64,000 bases of DNA, taken from assembly GCA_022447065.1 (NCBI GenBank), contig JAKUUM010000008.1, forward strand, positions 1-64,000, read 5' to 3'. The position numbers and the translations under genes are program-made. Under the pieces are notes generated by a model that was not told the origin of the DNA, ran no database searches, and was given only the letters and a program-made list of their open reading frames with translations. Below, in pieces: positions 44,163 through 55,274 of the stretch. The stretch is from SAR86 cluster bacterium (GTDB lineage Bacteria; Pseudomonadota; Gammaproteobacteria; Magnimaribacterales; Magnimaribacteraceae). Numbering within the stretch: position 1 is the stretch's first letter; every line of letters begins with the position of its first letter.

Positions 44163-45367
44163 TAAAGCTCTATGCCTTCTAGATTTGCAACAATGTTTAT
44201 GTCCTTATCTCCTCTTCCAGAAATGTTTACAACTATTGTTTCTTCGTGGTTCATCGAAGGAGCTACTTTCTTAACGTATGCTAATGCATGGGCTGTCTCA
44301 AGAGCTGGCATTATGCCTTCAACTAAAGTTAATTCTTTGAAGGCCTCTAAAGCTTCTTTATCGTTAGCAGTAGTGTAATCAGCTCTACCAATATCTTTCA
44401 ACCAGGCGTGTTCAGGTCCTACTCCTGGATAATCCAAACCAGCTGAAATAGAATGAGTCTCTTGTATTTGTCCCTTTTCATCTTGCATTAAGTAAGTTCT
44501 CATTCCATGAAGAACTCCTTCGGTACCGGCATTTAAAGGAGCTGCATGTTTACCTGTATCCAAACCTAAGCCACCGGCTTCTACTCCCACTAATCTAGTT
44601 GCAGCAATTTCTATAAAAGGATAAAAAAGGCCCATAGCATTGGAGCCTCCGCCAACACAAGCCACCAAGAGATCTGGCATTTTACCCATTTGCTCTTCAC
44701 TTTGAGTTAACACCTCATAGCCAACTACTGCATTAAAGTCTCTCACTATCTTCGGATAAGGGTGAGGACCCGCAACGCTGCCAATAATGTAGTAAGTGTT
44801 ATCTACATTCGTTACCCAGTCTCTCATTGCTTCATTCATAGCGTCTTTAAGTGTTTTTGATCCAGACTTAACTGATACAACCTCTGCACCAAGAATTTTT
44901 ATTATATAAACATTTAAGGATTGTCGCTTTATGTCTTCTTCACCCATGTAAATTACACATTCCATTCCATGTCTTGCAGCAACAGTAGCTGTCGCCACTC
45001 CATGCTGTCCAGCTCCCGTCTCAGCTATGATCCTCGTTTTTCCCATATGCTTAGCAAGCAGAATTTGACCTACAGTGTTATTTATCTTATGAGCGCCAGT
45101 GTGATTTAGATCTTCTCTTTTGAGATATATTTTTGCTCCCCCTAATTTCTTAGACCAGCTTTTAGCAAAGTAAAGAGGAGAAGGTCGACCGACGAATTTT
45201 TCTAAATCTTCAAAAACTTCAGATTTAAACTCTTCATTTTCTTTAATTAATTCATATTGCTTAGCTAACTCTTCAAGAGCAGGAACCAGCGTTTCCGAAA
45301 CATACACCCCTCCATAAGGGCCAAAGTGCCCTTTAGAGTCAGGAACATTTAAATCTTTTTTAGTCAC
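44162..45367 (-). CDS. trpB: Tryptophan synthase beta chain
   Basis: 401 aa. PLP enzyme joining indole and serine. PLP lysine in [20 protein letters not shown], phosphate-binding GGGSNAMG and the C-terminal SGRGDKD. The gene overlaps the trpF stop by 8 bp. No trp leader peptide or attenuator is seen before the trpF-trpB-trpA set. Confidence 0.98.
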   Translation of the reverse strand: MTKKDLNVPDSKGHFGPYGGVYVSETLVPALEELAKQYELIKENEEFKSEVFEDLEKFVGRPSPLYFAKSWSKKLGGAKIYLKREDLNHTGAHKINNTVGQILLAKHMGKTRIIAETGAGQHGVATATVAARHGMECVIYMGEEDIKRQSLNVYIIKILGAEVVSVKSGSKTLKDAMNEAMRDWVTNVDNTYYIIGSVAGPHPYPKIVRDFNAVVGYEVLTQSEEQMGKMPDLLVACVGGGSNAMGLFYPFIEIAATRLVGVEAGGLGLDTGKHAAPLNAGTEGVLHGMRTYLMQDEKGQIQETHSISAGLDYPGVGPEHAWLKDIGRADYTTANDKEALEAFKELTLVEGIMPALETAHALAYVKKVAPSMNHEETIVVNISGRGDKDINIVANLEGIEL

Positions 45368-45986
45368 TGAAATTCCTTGCTGTCTCGATAAACTTCCTCA
45401 GTTTGATCGAATCTTTCTTTCCTGTAGAAGATTCTACACCTGAACTAACATCCAAACCTGCACAAGAAGCTAGAGATAGTGCCATTTCAACATTCTCAGG
45501 ATTTAATCCTCCAGCCAATAAGTAAGGTTTATTAAACTTTTTTTCTTTCAAACTTTTCCAATCAAAAGATTTTCCTGTTCCTCCAAAATCATTTTTTTGA
45601 TAGCTGTCAAGAAGAAGCATCCAAGATTTAGAATAACTTTCAAAAATTGGATGAAGATCTTCTTCACCTGAAACTCTTAATGCCTTTAAGAAATCTCTAC
45701 CAAAAGAGGAGCAGAATTCGGGGGTCTCTTCCCCATGAAACTGTGGAATCAGTTTAGGAGACATTTCTAAACATGTCTCAACGTACTCAGAGCTGGAGTT
45801 AACAAAAACCAATACTGGAACTATTCTTTCAGGTAACTCTTCAATTATTTTTAAGACTTTTTCTTTATTTATTTTCCTGGGACTTTTTTCATACATGATA
45901 AAGCCCAATGCATCAGCTCCACAAGATACGGCTAACTCCGCGTCTTCTAAGTTAGTTATGCCACAAATTTTTATAAATAATTCCAT
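45360..45986 (-). CDS. trpF: Phosphoribosylanthranilate isomerase
   Basis: 208 aa, usual length. Third step from anthranilate in tryptophan synthesis. TIM barrel with catalytic Cys in [32 protein letters not shown], catalytic Asp in LLLDSYQ, and [10 protein letters not shown] plus GLDVSSGVE for phosphate. 51 bp downstream of truA, the largest gap in the block before cvpA, perhaps with a weak internal promoter. Confidence 0.96.
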   Translation of the reverse strand: MELFIKICGITNLEDAELAVSCGADALGFIMYEKSPRKINKEKVLKIIEELPERIVPVLVFVNSSSEYVETCLEMSPKLIPQFHGEETPEFCSSFGRDFLKALRVSGEEDLHPIFESYSKSWMLLLDSYQKNDFGGTGKSFDWKSLKEKKFNKPYLLAGGLNPENVEMALSLASCAGLDVSSGVESSTGKKDSIKLRKFIETARNFSD

Positions 45987-46037
45987 GATCTAATCTAGGG
46001 TCGCGCAGTCTACCAGATTTGGTTTAATTGGATTCGA

Positions 46038-46829
46038 TTAGCATTTACAATTTGAAACGGGTGGAATCTTAAATTTCTTTAAATAGCTTGCACCGACAAA
46101 ATACAAACCTTCTGGCGAAGATGTTTTACCTGCTAGTTTTCTATCCTTAGCACTAAGAATCAACTTTACTTCCTTAGGAGTAATTTTTTTACTTCCTACT
46201 TCCAAGAGAGTTCCTACTATTATCCTAACCATGTTTAATAAGAAAGCATTGGCTGTAATGTCGATTAAAACCAATTCGCTCTGTTTCTGGATTCTAATAG
46301 AGTGAATTTTTCTTAATGAGGTTTTTGACTCACATGTAGAAGAACGAAAAGAAGCAAAATCTTGCTCTCCTATAAGATATGAGGAGGCTCTTCTCATACC
46401 TAGTAAATCTAAATCTTCTTTTATCCATAAGTGTCTGTTTCTGTTTAGTGCAGAGGGAAAGGAGGAATTTCTAATAATATATCTATAAGTTCTAGAAATG
46501 GCTGAAAATCTGGAATGAAAATTGTTGCTGACTTTCTGTGCCCAAATGAATCTTATGTCTTTTGGCAATAAAGCGTTTCCACCTTGAATCCATGCCTTTT
46601 TTGCTCTGAAAGCAGCTGTGTCAAAATGTATGATTTGACAATAAGCGTGAACACCAGTATCAGTTCTTCCACTGCATGTGGTGTTGATCTTTTGATCAGC
46701 TATTTGGCTTAAAGCAACATCTATAAACCCTTGTATTGTCTCATTAGTACTTTTTTGTTTTTGAAACCCTTTATAGGCTGTGCCGTCATATTCTACCCCA
46801 ACTGCTATACGAGATATTTCTTTAGCCAT
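46038..46829 (-). CDS. truA: tRNA pseudouridine synthase A
   Basis: 263 aa. Makes pseudouridine at tRNA positions 38-40. Catalytic aspartate in CSGRTDTGVHA; other family marks are YDGTAYKGFQ, ISRTYRYIIRN and FLLNMVRIIVGTL. The ATG overlaps the FimV-like gene by 8 bp; the fimV-truA-trpF order is as in Pseudomonas. Confidence 0.97.
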   Translation of the reverse strand: MAKEISRIAVGVEYDGTAYKGFQKQKSTNETIQGFIDVALSQIADQKINTTCSGRTDTGVHAYCQIIHFDTAAFRAKKAWIQGGNALLPKDIRFIWAQKVSNNFHSRFSAISRTYRYIIRNSSFPSALNRNRHLWIKEDLDLLGMRRASSYLIGEQDFASFRSSTCESKTSLRKIHSIRIQKQSELVLIDITANAFLLNMVRIIVGTLLEVGSKKITPKEVKLILSAKDRKLAGKTSSPEGLYFVGASYLKKFKIPPVSNCKC

Positions 46830-47181
46830 GCTCTTTTTCTTTTAATCTCTTTCTAAGAATTTGGGCTTTTTCTTTTTGTATCTGAGTTAAGTCAGAACTT
46901 TGTTCTACGTTATCCAAACAATCTTTTGCTTTTCTAAATTCACTCATCTCTATGAGGCTTCTTGATAGATTTAAATTGGCTTCGATAGGATCTCCCACAT
47001 CAACAAGGTCTGCGGGCTGAAAACTGAAATCTTTCTTATCTTTTTTTTCGTAACGTATAAGGAAAAGCAAAAGTGAAAAAATTGCTAGACCTATCAGTAA
47101 TCCTAGAGGCCCCTGTATGGAGAATCCGATAATGTCTTGAAAGTTTTTTTCTATGCTAAAGATCAACAAAGCAATATTCAT
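46822..47181 (-). CDS. Minimal FimV-like protein (one helix plus C-terminal domain)
   Basis: 119 aa. One membrane helix (about 24-42) and then a hydrophilic domain in which DPIEANLNLSRSLIEMSEF and AKDCLDNVEQ match the end of FimV (usually like D-x-x-x-KLDLARAYIDMGD-x-x-GAR-x-LL-EV). FimV of Pseudomonas is about 900 aa, with a periplasmic LysM part that binds peptidoglycan and a long acidic region; both are absent. Its place between asd and truA is exactly that of fimV. The conserved C-terminal part acts in type IV pili and polar localisation in Pseudomonas; what the remnant does here is unknown. Confidence 0.75.
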   Translation of the reverse strand: MNIALLIFSIEKNFQDIIGFSIQGPLGLLIGLAIFSLLLFLIRYEKKDKKDFSFQPADLVDVGDPIEANLNLSRSLIEMSEFRKAKDCLDNVEQSSDLTQIQKEKAQILRKRLKEKEHG

Positions 47182-47187
47182 GTAAAG

Positions 47188-48195
47188 CTATGAAAAATGA
47201 ATCTCGGCAATTTGAATACTATTTAACGCTGCTCCTTTCCTTAAGTTATCTGCAACAATCCAAAGGTTTACTCTGTTTTTGTTCCAAAGGTCTATCCTTA
47301 CCCTTCCAACATGTACTAAATCAGTCCCATCTACTTCTAGAGCTGTTGTGTAACTTTCAGAACCCTCACCTCTTATTAGTTTTACGCCTTTAGCTTCACT
47401 TAAACATTCTTTCACCGCATCTACATTTAATGATTCTCTAGTTTCAATATGTACAGATTCAGAATGTCCATTCAGAACCGGAACCCTCACACAAGTTGCT
47501 GCAATCTCAATATTGGGATCCAAAATTCTGTGAGTTTCCCAAACTATCTTCATCTCTTCTCGAGTAAAACCGTTAGACTCAAAATCTTGACAATGAGGAA
47601 GAACATTAAAAGCAATCTGTTTAGAGTAAATTTGAGATGAGGGAGTTGCTCCACTCATTTGATCCTTAATTTGATTAGTTAATTCATCCTGGGCAAGTTT
47701 TCCAGTTCCTGACACGGCTTGGAATGTTGTTACATCAATTCTATTGATTACAAATAAATCATGTAGGGGCTTCAAAGCAACCACCATTTGGATGGTTGAA
47801 CAATTAGGATTCGCGACTATTCCAGGAATTGAGGTTTCTGTGAAATCTTCTGAATTTACCTCGGGAACAATTAATGGAATGCTTTCGTCTTGTCTAAAGC
47901 ATGAAGAATTGTCAACAACAAAACATCCTTCTTTTTGAGCTTTAGGTGCGTATTTTTTGGCTACTTTGTCGCCCGCAGAGAAAAAGACAACGTCCACTTC
48001 TGAAAAATTAAATTCTTCTAGAGAATTAACGACATGGACTGAGTTCCTGAAAAAGACTTCCTGACCTTTGGATTTACTACTAGCAACTAAATGAATCTTT
48101 GAATCTAAAAAATGATCGGATTCAAGCAATTCTAGAAAAGTTTTACCTACAAGTCCTGTTGCTCCAACGATAGCTATATTGGAAGCCTTATTCAT
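47188..48195 (-). CDS. asd: Aspartate-semialdehyde dehydrogenase
   Basis: 335 aa. Makes aspartate semialdehyde for lysine, threonine and methionine. NADP loop [14 protein letters not shown] at the N-terminus, catalytic Cys in ANPNCSTIQ, and the C-terminal RIDLW-type end. The nearby usg paralogue of Pseudomonas is absent. Its ATG overlaps the leuB stop by 4 bp; the FimV-like gene follows by 6 bp. Confidence 0.96.
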   Translation of the reverse strand: MNKASNIAIVGATGLVGKTFLELLESDHFLDSKIHLVASSKSKGQEVFFRNSVHVVNSLEEFNFSEVDVVFFSAGDKVAKKYAPKAQKEGCFVVDNSSCFRQDESIPLIVPEVNSEDFTETSIPGIVANPNCSTIQMVVALKPLHDLFVINRIDVTTFQAVSGTGKLAQDELTNQIKDQMSGATPSSQIYSKQIAFNVLPHCQDFESNGFTREEMKIVWETHRILDPNIEIAATCVRVPVLNGHSESVHIETRESLNVDAVKECLSEAKGVKLIRGEGSESYTTALEVDGTDLVHVGRVRIDLWNKNRVNLWIVADNLRKGAALNSIQIAEIHFS

Positions 48196-49271
48196 TTTAA
48201 AGATTCCATTTTTGCTAACACTTCTCTCCCCATTTCTTTGGTTCCTATTACTGAATTTGTTTCCATCGCTATGTCTTGAGTTCTTTTTCCTGAAGCTAAT
48301 ACTGATTCCACAGAAGATTCTATTGCTATGGCCACTTCTTCTTCATGAAAGGTATAACGCATCATCATCGCAACAGATAAGATAGAACCCAAAGGATTGG
48401 CCATATCTTTGCCCGCTATATCAGGAGCTGAACCATGAACAGGCTCATAGAGACCTTTACTAGAACCATTAAGAGAGGCTGAAGGTAGCATCCCTATAGA
48501 ACCTGTTAACATCGCTGCTATATCAGATAGGATATCTCCAAATAAATTCCCAGTAACCACTACATCAAATTGCTTAGGTTCCCTAACTAACTGCATGGCC
48601 GCATTGTCGACTAACATATGAGTAAGCTCAACTTCTGGATATTCTTTAGAAAGTTCAGAAATTACATCTCTCCAAAAAACACCAACTTCCAGCACATTCG
48701 CTTTGTCCACAGAACAGAGCTTTCCATCCCTTTTCTGAGCAGCTTCAAAAGCCACTCTTCCTATCCTCTCTATTTCAGTTTTGCTGTATCTCATGGTATT
48801 CAAGGCTTCAGAGCCTTCAATTATGCCTCGGGGTTCTCCAAAATAAATGCCTCCTGTAAGTTCTCTGACTATAAGCAAATCTAGACCAGAAACTTTTTCT
48901 TCCTTTAAGGTTGAAGCGGAAACAAGTTCTTTTGAAAGAATAGCAGGTCGAAGGTTAGCAAAAAAATCAAATTCAGATCTTATTCCTAAAAGTCCTTTTT
49001 CTGGTCTTTTATCGGGAGAAAGTTGATCCCATTTAGGGCCTCCAACAGCACCCAAAAAAATTGCCTCGCTAATCTTAGCTTTATCTAAAGTTTCCTGGGG
49101 AAGAGGGTCTCCAGTTTCCTCATAAGCAATGCCTCCAATTAGGCCCTCACTTATTTCTAGATCAAGAGAGTATTTTTGATCTACTAAACTTAATAATTCT
49201 CTAGCTATGGAACTAACTTCTGGACCTATACCATCACCAGGAAGAATAAGTATTCTTTTAGGTGGACTCAT
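48192..49271 (-). CDS. leuB: 3-isopropylmalate dehydrogenase
   Basis: 359 aa. Oxidises 3-isopropylmalate in leucine synthesis. [10 protein letters not shown] at the start, [14 protein letters not shown], and the NAD-binding [16 protein letters not shown] followed by SVAMMMRY. The gene overlaps leuD upstream and asd downstream by 4 bp each. Confidence 0.97.
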   Translation of the reverse strand: MSPPKRILILPGDGIGPEVSSIARELLSLVDQKYSLDLEISEGLIGGIAYEETGDPLPQETLDKAKISEAIFLGAVGGPKWDQLSPDKRPEKGLLGIRSEFDFFANLRPAILSKELVSASTLKEEKVSGLDLLIVRELTGGIYFGEPRGIIEGSEALNTMRYSKTEIERIGRVAFEAAQKRDGKLCSVDKANVLEVGVFWRDVISELSKEYPEVELTHMLVDNAAMQLVREPKQFDVVVTGNLFGDILSDIAAMLTGSIGMLPSASLNGSSKGLYEPVHGSAPDIAGKDMANPLGSILSVAMMMRYTFHEEEVAIAIESSVESVLASGKRTQDIAMETNSVIGTKEMGREVLAKMESLK

Positions 49272-49903
49272 TTAAAAATCCAGGGGGTCTGTTTCTTTTT
49301 AGCATTCTCATAATTTTTAATAGTTTTGCTATATTTCAGACTCAACCCAATTTCATCAAGTCCTTCCAAGACACATGTTTTTCGATAAGAATCTATCTCA
49401 AATTTAACCATTTCTGTCTCATTGAGATCTAAAATAACTTGATTAACTAAATCCACATGAATGGCTTCTCCCTCTTCAGCAAAACGAAACAGTTCAGCCA
49501 TAGAATCTTTGGGTAAGGTGATAGCCAGAAGGCCGTTTTTAAAACAGTTGTTGTAAAAAATATCAGCAAAACTCTCTGCAATAACACACTTGATTCCATA
49601 ATCTTGTAAAGCCCAAACAGCATGTTCCCTACTTGATCCACATCCAAAATTTTCTCTTGAGATTAAAACTTCAGAACCTTTATATTTCTTGTGGTTGAGC
49701 ACAAATTCTGAGTTTAATTCTCTTCCTGAGTTATCCTGCCCAGGAAATCCTGCATCTATGTATCTCCATGAATCAAACAGATTGGGTCCAAAACCACTTT
49801 TTTTAATAGATTTGAGAAATTGTTTTGGGATTATCTGATCAGTGTCAATATTAGATCGATCCAAGGGCACCATTTTGGCTGAGTGAATAGTGTATTCGTT
49901 CAT
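49268..49903 (-). CDS. leuD: 3-isopropylmalate dehydratase small subunit
   Basis: 211 aa. Small swivel-domain partner of LeuC. Family marks: [27 protein letters not shown] and [17 protein letters not shown]. One bp after leuC and overlapping leuB by 4 bp. leuA, needed for the first step, is not in the window. Confidence 0.97.
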   Translation of the reverse strand: MNEYTIHSAKMVPLDRSNIDTDQIIPKQFLKSIKKSGFGPNLFDSWRYIDAGFPGQDNSGRELNSEFVLNHKKYKGSEVLISRENFGCGSSREHAVWALQDYGIKCVIAESFADIFYNNCFKNGLLAITLPKDSMAELFRFAEEGEAIHVDLVNQVILDLNETEMVKFEIDSYRKTCVLEGLDEIGLSLKYSKTIKNYENAKKKQTPWIFK

Positions 49904-49904
49904 T

Positions 49905-51302
49905 TTATGACTTCAAAACTTGCCTAACATCAACAAAATGTCCGGCTATAGCAGCTGCAGCTGCAGTTGCTGGGCTAACTAGATGAGTTCGTCCTTTGTA
50001 GCCTTGTCTGCCCTCAAAATTTCTATTTGATGTTGACGCACAATGATCTCCTTCGTCAAGCTGATCAGGGTTCATTCCCAAACACATTGAACATCCAGGA
50101 GCCCTCCATTCAAATCCTGCTTCCTTGAAGATCTCATCTAGACCTTCATTTATTGCAGCCCTTGAAACTAATCCTGAACCAGGAACAACAATGGCCCTCT
50201 TCAAATCTTTGTTAACTTTATTCCCTTTAACAATGCTTGCAGCTACCTTTAAATCTTCTAATCTTGAGTTCGTGCAAGAACCTATAAAGACTTGATCTAA
50301 TCTTATGTCTTGAGCTCTCATACCTGTTTTAAGATCCATGTAATCAAGTGCATCAGACTCTGAGTTAGATCGTGGTTCTGGGATAGTTGAATCTATGTCC
50401 ATTACCATCTCCGGTGAAGTTCCCCAAGAGACTTGAGGTTTTAATTTACTTCCATCTAAGTCAACCGTTTTATCAAAATGAGCCCTATCGTCGCTTCTTA
50501 GTTCCTTCCATTGAACCAAAGCTTCTTCCCATTCCCTTCCTGATGGAGCAAAAGGTTTTCCTTTTACATACTCTAAAGTTACTTGATCGAAAGCTATCAT
50601 TCCCGCTCTTGCACCAGCTTCTATAGCCATATTACAGACAGTCATCCTTGCTTCAATAGACATGGATCTGATGGCTTCACCAGAATATTCTATTGCGTAA
50701 CCTGTTGCTCCAGCAGTACCTATTTTCCCAATTACACTCAAAGTTAAATCTTTTGAATAGACCCCTTCGGGAAGACTTCCACTTATTTCAACTTTCATAT
50801 TTTTTTGTTTTATTGCCACTAAACACTGAGTAGCTAATACATGTTCCACTTCCGAAGTTCCTATTCCCATAGCCAAAGCACCTAGAGCACCATGGGTTGA
50901 GGTATGAGAATCACCGCAAACAACTGTCATCCCAGGTAATGTAATGCCCTGCTCTGGACCCACTACATGTACGATACCTTGTCTTTCGTCCGAAATATCG
51001 AACTGCTCTATACCATGTTCTTTGCAGTTCTCGTCTAAGGTAGTAACTTGTAATTTAGATACATCATCAGTTATACCTTCAAGACCTAATTCTCTGTTAG
51101 TGGTAGGTACATTGTGGTCAGGAGTAGCTTTATTTGCAGATACTCTCCAGAGCCTCCGTCCAGCGACTCTTAAACCTTCAAATGCTTGGGGAGAGGTTAC
51201 TTCATGTATTAAATGTCTATCGATGTAAAGAAGATGGGTACCATCTTCTCTTTTAATCACTTCATGAAGTTCCCATAATTTATCGTAAAGGGTTCTAGGC
51301 AT
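49905..51302 (-). CDS. leuC: 3-isopropylmalate dehydratase large subunit
   Basis: 465 aa. Aconitase-family enzyme isomerising 2- to 3-isopropylmalate. 4Fe-4S ligands in FIGSCTNSR and GCSMCLGMN; substrate segments [13 protein letters not shown] and [12 protein letters not shown]. Follows aroC by 5 bp. Confidence 0.98.
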   Translation of the reverse strand: MPRTLYDKLWELHEVIKREDGTHLLYIDRHLIHEVTSPQAFEGLRVAGRRLWRVSANKATPDHNVPTTNRELGLEGITDDVSKLQVTTLDENCKEHGIEQFDISDERQGIVHVVGPEQGITLPGMTVVCGDSHTSTHGALGALAMGIGTSEVEHVLATQCLVAIKQKNMKVEISGSLPEGVYSKDLTLSVIGKIGTAGATGYAIEYSGEAIRSMSIEARMTVCNMAIEAGARAGMIAFDQVTLEYVKGKPFAPSGREWEEALVQWKELRSDDRAHFDKTVDLDGSKLKPQVSWGTSPEMVMDIDSTIPEPRSNSESDALDYMDLKTGMRAQDIRLDQVFIGSCTNSRLEDLKVAASIVKGNKVNKDLKRAIVVPGSGLVSRAAINEGLDEIFKEAGFEWRAPGCSMCLGMNPDQLDEGDHCASTSNRNFEGRQGYKGRTHLVSPATAAAAAIAGHFVDVRQVLKS

Positions 51303-51307
51303 AACAT

Positions 51308-52405
51308 TTATTGTTCTGAAGGAATTTCAGGAACGTCTGAATTAACATCCGCATTTTGACCCCTGTTACGAAGAAGATGATCTACTAGTACAAGGGCTAT
51401 CATTGATTCTGCTATAGGAGTAGCCCTAATCCCCACACAAGGATCGTGACGACCCTTCACTTTTATTTTGGTAGCCTTACCATCCTTGTCTATAGTATCT
51501 CCTTCTTTGGCTATGCTGGAAGTTGGCTTCAAAGCAATGCTAGCAATTAAATCCTGACCTGTTGATATTCCTCCAGATGTTCCTCCAGAAGAATTTGACT
51601 TAAATCCCTCAGGGGACATTTCATCTCTACTTTCTGACCCTTTAGCCTCGATAACAGAAAATCCGGCTCCGATCTCAACCCCTTTGACCGCGTTTATACC
51701 CATAAGAGCTTTTGCAATCTCAGCGTCTAATTTATCAAAAACGGGCTCTCCTAAACCTGGCGGTAAGTTCTTAACACTCACCGTTATCTTCGCTCCTATA
51801 GAATCACCTTCTGCACGCAAATTCTCTATTAACTCTTCTATCTTAGGAGTCATATTCTTATCAGGACAGAAAAAGGGATTGTTATCAATTTCAGTTAAAT
51901 CTACTTCTTCAACCATTAAGCCTCCAATTTGACTCAGATAGCCAGTTATTTTTATACCGCAAGTTTCTTCTAAGTATTTTCTTGCAACTGAACCAGCCGC
52001 AACCCTCATAGTGGTTTCTCTTGCTGAGGCTCTTCCTCCACCTCTGTGATCTCTTATTCCATACTTTTGAATGTATGAGTAATCGGCATGAGAGGGCCTG
52101 AAAACATTTTTGAGCTTATCGTAATCTTTAGATCTCTGATCTTTATTCCTGATCAAAAGACCTATGGGTGTTCCAGTAGTTTTACCTTCAAAAACTCCAG
52201 AAAGAATTTCTACTATATCGTCTTCCTTTCTCTGGGTAGTGAACTTTGATGATCCAGGCTTTCTTTTATCTAAATAAATCTGAATATCTTCTTCTGATAA
52301 TTCCATTCCCGGGGGACAACCATCAATTATGCAGCCCATAGCAACTCCATGACTCTCTCCAAAAGTGGTCACGTTAAAAAGCTTTCCAGTTGTATTTCCT
52401 GACAT
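51308..52405 (-). CDS. aroC: Chorismate synthase
   Basis: 365 aa. FMN-dependent last step to chorismate. Marks: [34 protein letters not shown] and [13 protein letters not shown]. First gene of the leftward block; a reverse-strand TATAAT stands 32 bp before its ATG. A family of tryptophan and leucine genes follows, so chorismate and amino acid synthesis are expressed together. Confidence 0.98.
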   Translation of the reverse strand: MSGNTTGKLFNVTTFGESHGVAMGCIIDGCPPGMELSEEDIQIYLDKRKPGSSKFTTQRKEDDIVEILSGVFEGKTTGTPIGLLIRNKDQRSKDYDKLKNVFRPSHADYSYIQKYGIRDHRGGGRASARETTMRVAAGSVARKYLEETCGIKITGYLSQIGGLMVEEVDLTEIDNNPFFCPDKNMTPKIEELIENLRAEGDSIGAKITVSVKNLPPGLGEPVFDKLDAEIAKALMGINAVKGVEIGAGFSVIEAKGSESRDEMSPEGFKSNSSGGTSGGISTGQDLIASIALKPTSSIAKEGDTIDKDGKATKIKVKGRHDPCVGIRATPIAESMIALVLVDHLLRNRGQNADVNSDVPEIPSEQ

Positions 52406-52436
52406 TTTCTTATCTTAAGCTAATTTCGGGAGAGCG

Positions 52437-52442
52437 ATTATA
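52437..52442 (-). promoter_or_regulatory. Predicted -10 box for the aroC block
   Basis: Reverse-strand TATAAT 31 bp upstream of the aroC ATG. No good -35 at normal spacing; the region upstream is almost pure A/T. Confidence 0.4.
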
Positions 52443-52448
52443 GGTTTT

Positions 52449-52477
52449 TTGGACTTTTTATATAGTTTAAATAGTAT
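52449..52477 (+). promoter_or_regulatory. Predicted promoter of the HAD-acylase pair
   Basis: TTGGAC (52449-52454), 17 bp, TAGTAT (52472-52477), about 50 bp before the HAD gene. A reasonable sigma-70 promoter in a divergent AT-rich spacer. Confidence 0.5.
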
Positions 52478-52527
52478 TATTTTTATTTTTTTTACTATAC
52501 TGCAGACTTTAAAAAGGTATTAAAACC

Positions 52528-53172
52528 ATGATTAGAGCCGTATTTTGGGACTTTGGCGGAGTCATTACATCCAGTCCTTTCGATTCTTTTAATATTTATG
52601 AGAAAGAACACAAGATACCAAAAGATTTCATAAGAACTATCAATTCAACTAATCCACATGTTAACGCCTGGGCTAAATTAGAAAGAGACGAAATTGATCA
52701 AGAACAGTTTGATTCTTTATTTGCTACAGAAAGTAAAAAAATGGGTTATGCCATCCCTGGCAAAGAAGTTTTGGCCCTCCTGAAAGGACAAATTAGGCCT
52801 GAAATGGTAAATGCACTACGCACCATTAAAGACAAGCTCATCCAAGGATGTTTAACTAATAATATCCAGCCTATGGAGGATCAACAACTTGAAAAGAACA
52901 ATTCGGCAATCTCAGGTGCACATCAGGAGATTATGAAATTATTTGATTTTGTTTTCGAATCTAGTAAAGAAAATGTAAGAAAACCTGACCCCAATTTTTA
53001 TAAGTTGGCTTGTCAGAGAGGTAATGTGAAGCCAAATGAAGTTATTTTTCTAGATGACCTAGGCATTAATTTAAAACCAGCAAAGGCTCTTGGCATGAAA
53101 ACGATTAAAGTAGTCAAGGCAGATAAAGCGCTCCAAGAATTACAGGATCTATTGGATTTCCCAATTATATGA
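52528..53172 (+). CDS. HAD-superfamily hydrolase (epoxide-hydrolase N-terminal / ACAD10-like)
   Basis: 214 aa. Begins WDFGGVITSSPF: the nucleophile Asp is present, but the second Asp of DxD is Gly, as in the phosphatase domain of epoxide hydrolases and ACAD10. Other motifs: TNN (motif II region), KPDPNFY with Lys, and LDDLGINLKPA. Likely a phosphatase of small molecules, substrate unknown. Its stop overlaps the acylase start by 4 bp (ATGA), so the two are coupled. Confidence 0.88.
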   Translation: MIRAVFWDFGGVITSSPFDSFNIYEKEHKIPKDFIRTINSTNPHVNAWAKLERDEIDQEQFDSLFATESKKMGYAIPGKEVLALLKGQIRPEMVNALRTIKDKLIQGCLTNNIQPMEDQQLEKNNSAISGAHQEIMKLFDFVFESSKENVRKPDPNFYKLACQRGNVKPNEVIFLDDLGINLKPAKALGMKTIKVVKADKALQELQDLLDFPII

Positions 53173-55274
53173 AGCGGGTTTTCTCAATTTTTCTATTGTT
53201 TATCAGCTTTGAAGCCTGTAATGCTGATTTTAAAGAAGAAGCGCTAATAGAAGCACAAAAATATAAAGCTCTAATCACTAGAGACGTATGGGGAGTACCC
53301 CATATTCAGGGTAAAAGGGATGAAGACGTAGCTTTTGGATTAGCTTACTCACACGCAGAAGACGATATGGAAAATCTTATGGGAAATATGTCTTTATACC
53401 GAGCGCAAATGGGACTTAAAGAAGGTTTTGATGGAGCAGTAACAGATTATTTAATTAAAGTTCTTGGAATAAGAGAAAGAGCAATTTCAAGATACGAATC
53501 CGATCTTTCGTTAGAAGTAAGAAAGGTAATTGAGGCCTATACTGCTGGATTAAATTATTGGGCAGCGTTACATCCTGATAGTGAATACATAAAAAATTTT
53601 CCAATTACAAAAGAAGACATTGTTGTTGGATTTTCTATTCAGAATCTTTTCTTTTCAGGAGTTATTAGCTCTATTGAAAAGTTACAAAGCGGCAAAGGGC
53701 TTTCCAAAAAACAGACTGCAAAAGCTAAATCTAACCTTCTAAATTGGCAGGATTTAGTGCTCGGTTCTAATGCTTTTTCAGCCAATCCAAGGAAAACTGA
53801 TGATGGGAGTACTCGGTTAATGATTAACTCTCACCAGCCGCTTGAAGGACCCCTGGCCTGGTATGAAGCTCATCTTAAAAGTGAAGAAGGATGGAATATG
53901 ATGGGAGGACTTTTTCCTGGATCCCCTTTTATCTTAGTTGGTTTTAATGAAAATTTGGGATGGGGATTCACAGTAAATAAACCTGACCTTTCTGATGCCT
54001 ATTTACTTAAATTAAATCCGGATAACGAGAATCAATATTGGCTGGATGGAGAGTGGGTTACTTTTGAGAAGAAGAGCCTAAAGCTACCTATAAAGCTATG
54101 GGGTCCCTTTTGGTGGACCTTCAATAGGGAAGCCAAATTTTCTGTTCATGGTCCGGTCTTAGAAACGGATTATGGTGTTTTTGCCATCAGGTTTAGCGGT
54201 ATGAATGATATAAAACAAGTTGAGCAGTGGTATAGATTAAATAAATCAAAAAACAAAGATGAATGGCTGAAAGCAATGAGACTCAGATCAATAGTTTCTT
54301 TTAATGCTATATATGCAGATAAAGAATCCAACATCATTTTCTTACACAACTCTTCTTCACCTGTTCGGGAGGAAGGTTTGGATTGGACTCTACCTGTTGA
54401 CGGCACAAAATCTTCTCTAATCTGGAATCAATTAGTTCCTTTGGAAGAGATTCCTCTGATTATTAACCCTACCTCGGGTTGGCTGGTAAGCCATAATCAA
54501 GATCCTTTCAAAGTAACTTCCGAAGAAAGCAATCTAAAGCCAGACAATTATTCCCCTACTTTAGGTCTACAGACAAGGATGACAAACAGAGCTAACAGAG
54601 CACTTGAATTATTCTCAGAGTCTGGATATGTATCGGAACAGAGATTTAAAGACATTAAGTTTGATAACGCTTATTCCAGAAACTCCAGAGCTTATAAATA
54701 TCTAGCTCAAATATTTGAAATTGATTTTCAAGAAAACCACTTGAAAGATGCTCAAAAATTACTAAGAGATTGGAATCTAAAAACTGACTTTAATAATAGG
54801 GCAGCAGCTTTAGGTGTTTGTGTAATTAGTCCCGAATGGCTAGCTGAACAAAGACAAAGAATGCCTCTCTCACCCGAGAAAGTATTCAGGGACTGCGTAG
54901 ATCAAATAACCCTATCACATGGAAGGATAGATCCACTATGGTCAGAGAGAAATTTTCTGATCAGAGGGGATAAGAAAATTTCTGTTCAAGGAGGTCCTGA
55001 TACTCTTAGAGCTATTTATGGTAGAGAACAGGCAAAGGGTTATCTAAAGGCTGTTGCGGGTGATGGACTATATATTTATGTGGAGTGGGATAAAAATGGA
55101 AATTTGAAGTCCGAAAGCGTTCACCAGTATGGAAGCGCAACTCAGGATGAAGAATCACCTCATTATCACGATCAAATGAATTTATACGTTGAGGAGAAAA
55201 TGAAAGATACCTTTTTTTATACCTTTAACAAAAATGAGAACTTCGAAAGCCAGATAACTATCCCTTTTCAATAG
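53169..55274 (+). CDS. Penicillin acylase family protein (Ntn amidohydrolase)
   Basis: 701 aa. Hydrolyses amide bonds; the family includes penicillin G acylase and acyl-homoserine-lactone acylases such as PvdQ. A signal peptide lies at 1-19 (FEACNAD could be a weak lipobox). The nucleophile is Ser200 in LGSNAF, where the precursor would cut itself after Gly199; the beta chain then has NSHQPLEG, a substrate-pocket segment GFNENLGWGFTVNKPD and later SHNQDPF. Periplasmic location is inferred. Substrate unknown: penicillin, AHL and N-acyl amino acids are all possible. Translationally coupled to the upstream HAD gene. Confidence 0.92.
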   Translation: MKRVFSIFLLFISFEACNADFKEEALIEAQKYKALITRDVWGVPHIQGKRDEDVAFGLAYSHAEDDMENLMGNMSLYRAQMGLKEGFDGAVTDYLIKVLGIRERAISRYESDLSLEVRKVIEAYTAGLNYWAALHPDSEYIKNFPITKEDIVVGFSIQNLFFSGVISSIEKLQSGKGLSKKQTAKAKSNLLNWQDLVLGSNAFSANPRKTDDGSTRLMINSHQPLEGPLAWYEAHLKSEEGWNMMGGLFPGSPFILVGFNENLGWGFTVNKPDLSDAYLLKLNPDNENQYWLDGEWVTFEKKSLKLPIKLWGPFWWTFNREAKFSVHGPVLETDYGVFAIRFSGMNDIKQVEQWYRLNKSKNKDEWLKAMRLRSIVSFNAIYADKESNIIFLHNSSSPVREEGLDWTLPVDGTKSSLIWNQLVPLEEIPLIINPTSGWLVSHNQDPFKVTSEESNLKPDNYSPTLGLQTRMTNRANRALELFSESGYVSEQRFKDIKFDNAYSRNSRAYKYLAQIFEIDFQENHLKDAQKLLRDWNLKTDFNNRAAALGVCVISPEWLAEQRQRMPLSPEKVFRDCVDQITLSHGRIDPLWSERNFLIRGDKKISVQGGPDTLRAIYGREQAKGYLKAVAGDGLYIYVEWDKNGNLKSESVHQYGSATQDEESPHYHDQMNLYVEEKMKDTFFYTFNKNENFESQITIPFQ

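Noticed and set aside
45987-46037. trp attenuator before trpF
   Set aside because: 51 bp with no Trp-rich leader peptide and no terminator hairpin.
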